Origin: an uncultured Clostridia bacterium
GTDB taxonomy: Bacteria; Bacillota; Clostridia; Oscillospirales; Oscillospiraceae
DNA length: 13,001 nt
NCBI GenBank assembly: GCA_945927915.1
Contig: CAMEMX010000023.1
Location: 1 to 13,001, forward strand
Direction of reading: 5' to 3'
The translations under genes and the position numbers were made by a program. Under the pieces are notes generated by a model. It had not been told where the DNA came from and searched no databases. It worked only from the letters and a program-made list of their open reading frames with translations. Below, piece after piece: positions 12,748 to 13,001 of the stretch (positions within the stretch are counted from its first letter, which is position 1; each line of letters begins with the position of its first letter).

Positions 12748-13001
12748 ATGAAAGGATCCGGAACCGTTCCGGTTAAGACCATTTATTACAGCGATGAGCG
12801 CAGTGATGAGTTCTCGACCGCGCAGATCACGCCGAAGAAGATCGACGAAAACTACCGCTACCTGCGGGCGGAGCCGTGGTGGAGCATCCTGCGCTGGCTG
12901 ACCTATCGCCTGATCGCGACGCCGTTTGCGTATCTATACTGCAAGCTGACGCTTCACTTCAGGGTAAAAAACCGCCGCGTCCTGAAGTCCGTGAAGAAGG
13001 A
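12748..13001 (+). CDS. Probable 1-acyl-glycerol-3-phosphate acyltransferase-like protein, 3' truncated
   Basis: 84 codons are visible before the window ends. The ATG at 12748 has AGGAGG at 12735-12740, seven bases away. The N-terminus reads TIYYSDERSDEFS, then KIDENYRYLRAEPWWS and a hydrophobic segment LRWLTYRLIATPFAYLYCKL, followed by a basic RVKNRRVLKSVKK. From memory, this opening resembles clostridial PlsC-like acyltransferases, where a phospholipid-synthesis domain with an HX4D motif follows. That catalytic motif lies beyond the window, so the assignment is tentative. The gene is divergent from the membrane XRE regulator. Confidence 0.6.
   Translation, partial: MKGSGTVPVKTIYYSDERSDEFSTAQITPKKIDENYRYLRAEPWWSILRWLTYRLIATPFAYLYCKLTLHFRVKNRRVLKSVKK

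Noticed and set aside
12429..12782. 117-codon minus-strand open frame in the divergent region
   Set aside because: It overlaps both divergent promoters and the start of the plus-strand gene, and its translation has no recognisable features.
1..13001. CRISPR array, insertion sequence or prophage
   Set aside because: No regularly spaced repeats, no transposase or integrase reading frame and no terminal inverted repeats with target duplications were seen.

Overview
The window looks like the chromosome of a spore-forming, anaerobic Gram-positive bacterium of the class Clostridia, probably in or near the Oscillospiraceae. The reasons are G+C-rich coding DNA with Firmicutes-type promoters and AGGAGG ribosome binding sites, an alpha/beta-type small acid-soluble spore protein, an LCP cell-wall enzyme, the electron-bifurcating NfnAB pair, and an L27 precursor with the Firmicutes N-terminal extension next to its protease Prp. 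The genus cannot be fixed from sequence reading alone.

Layout. 1-2612 (+): a tight run of a 5'-truncated LCP enzyme, a 2-hydroxyacid dehydrogenase and glutamyl-Q tRNA(Asp) synthetase; the last two overlap by GTGA. 2623-4943 (+): nfnA-nfnB behind its own sigma-A type promoter. 5043-5471 (+): a two-CBS-domain protein between two hairpins. 5523-6963 (-): a lipoprotein ApbE and a membrane-anchored NusG-domain-II protein overlapping by GTGA, followed by the degraded end of an M23 peptidase. 7034-8117 (+): the rplU-prp-rpmA operon with an L21-type leader and a strong terminator, divergent from apbE through back-to-back promoters. 8152-9468 (+): obgE with its terminator. 9694-11145 (-): an NCS2 purine/uracil permease with a structured leader. 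11353-11547 (-): the spore protein gene. 11818-12417 (-): an XRE regulator with four membrane helices. 12748-13001 (+): the start of an acyltransferase-like gene, divergent from the regulator.

How the genes relate. NfnAB links NADH, NADPH and ferredoxin pools. ApbE attaches FMN to exported proteins, but no target protein is present here. rplU-prp-rpmA-obgE is a common ribosome and ribosome-assembly neighbourhood in Firmicutes. The spore protein appears to be driven by a forespore-type promoter whose -35 element overlaps the stop codon of the regulator gene.

Most of the window is ordinary core genome. I found no convincing new multigene system, CRISPR array, insertion sequence, rRNA or tRNA. 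The points most worth checking are non-coding or remnant: the M23 fragment after the NusG-like gene, a nested hairpin before the permease start, the long leader of the spore-protein transcript, the palindromic region between apbE and rplU, and the repeat-rich region between the regulator and the acyltransferase-like gene.
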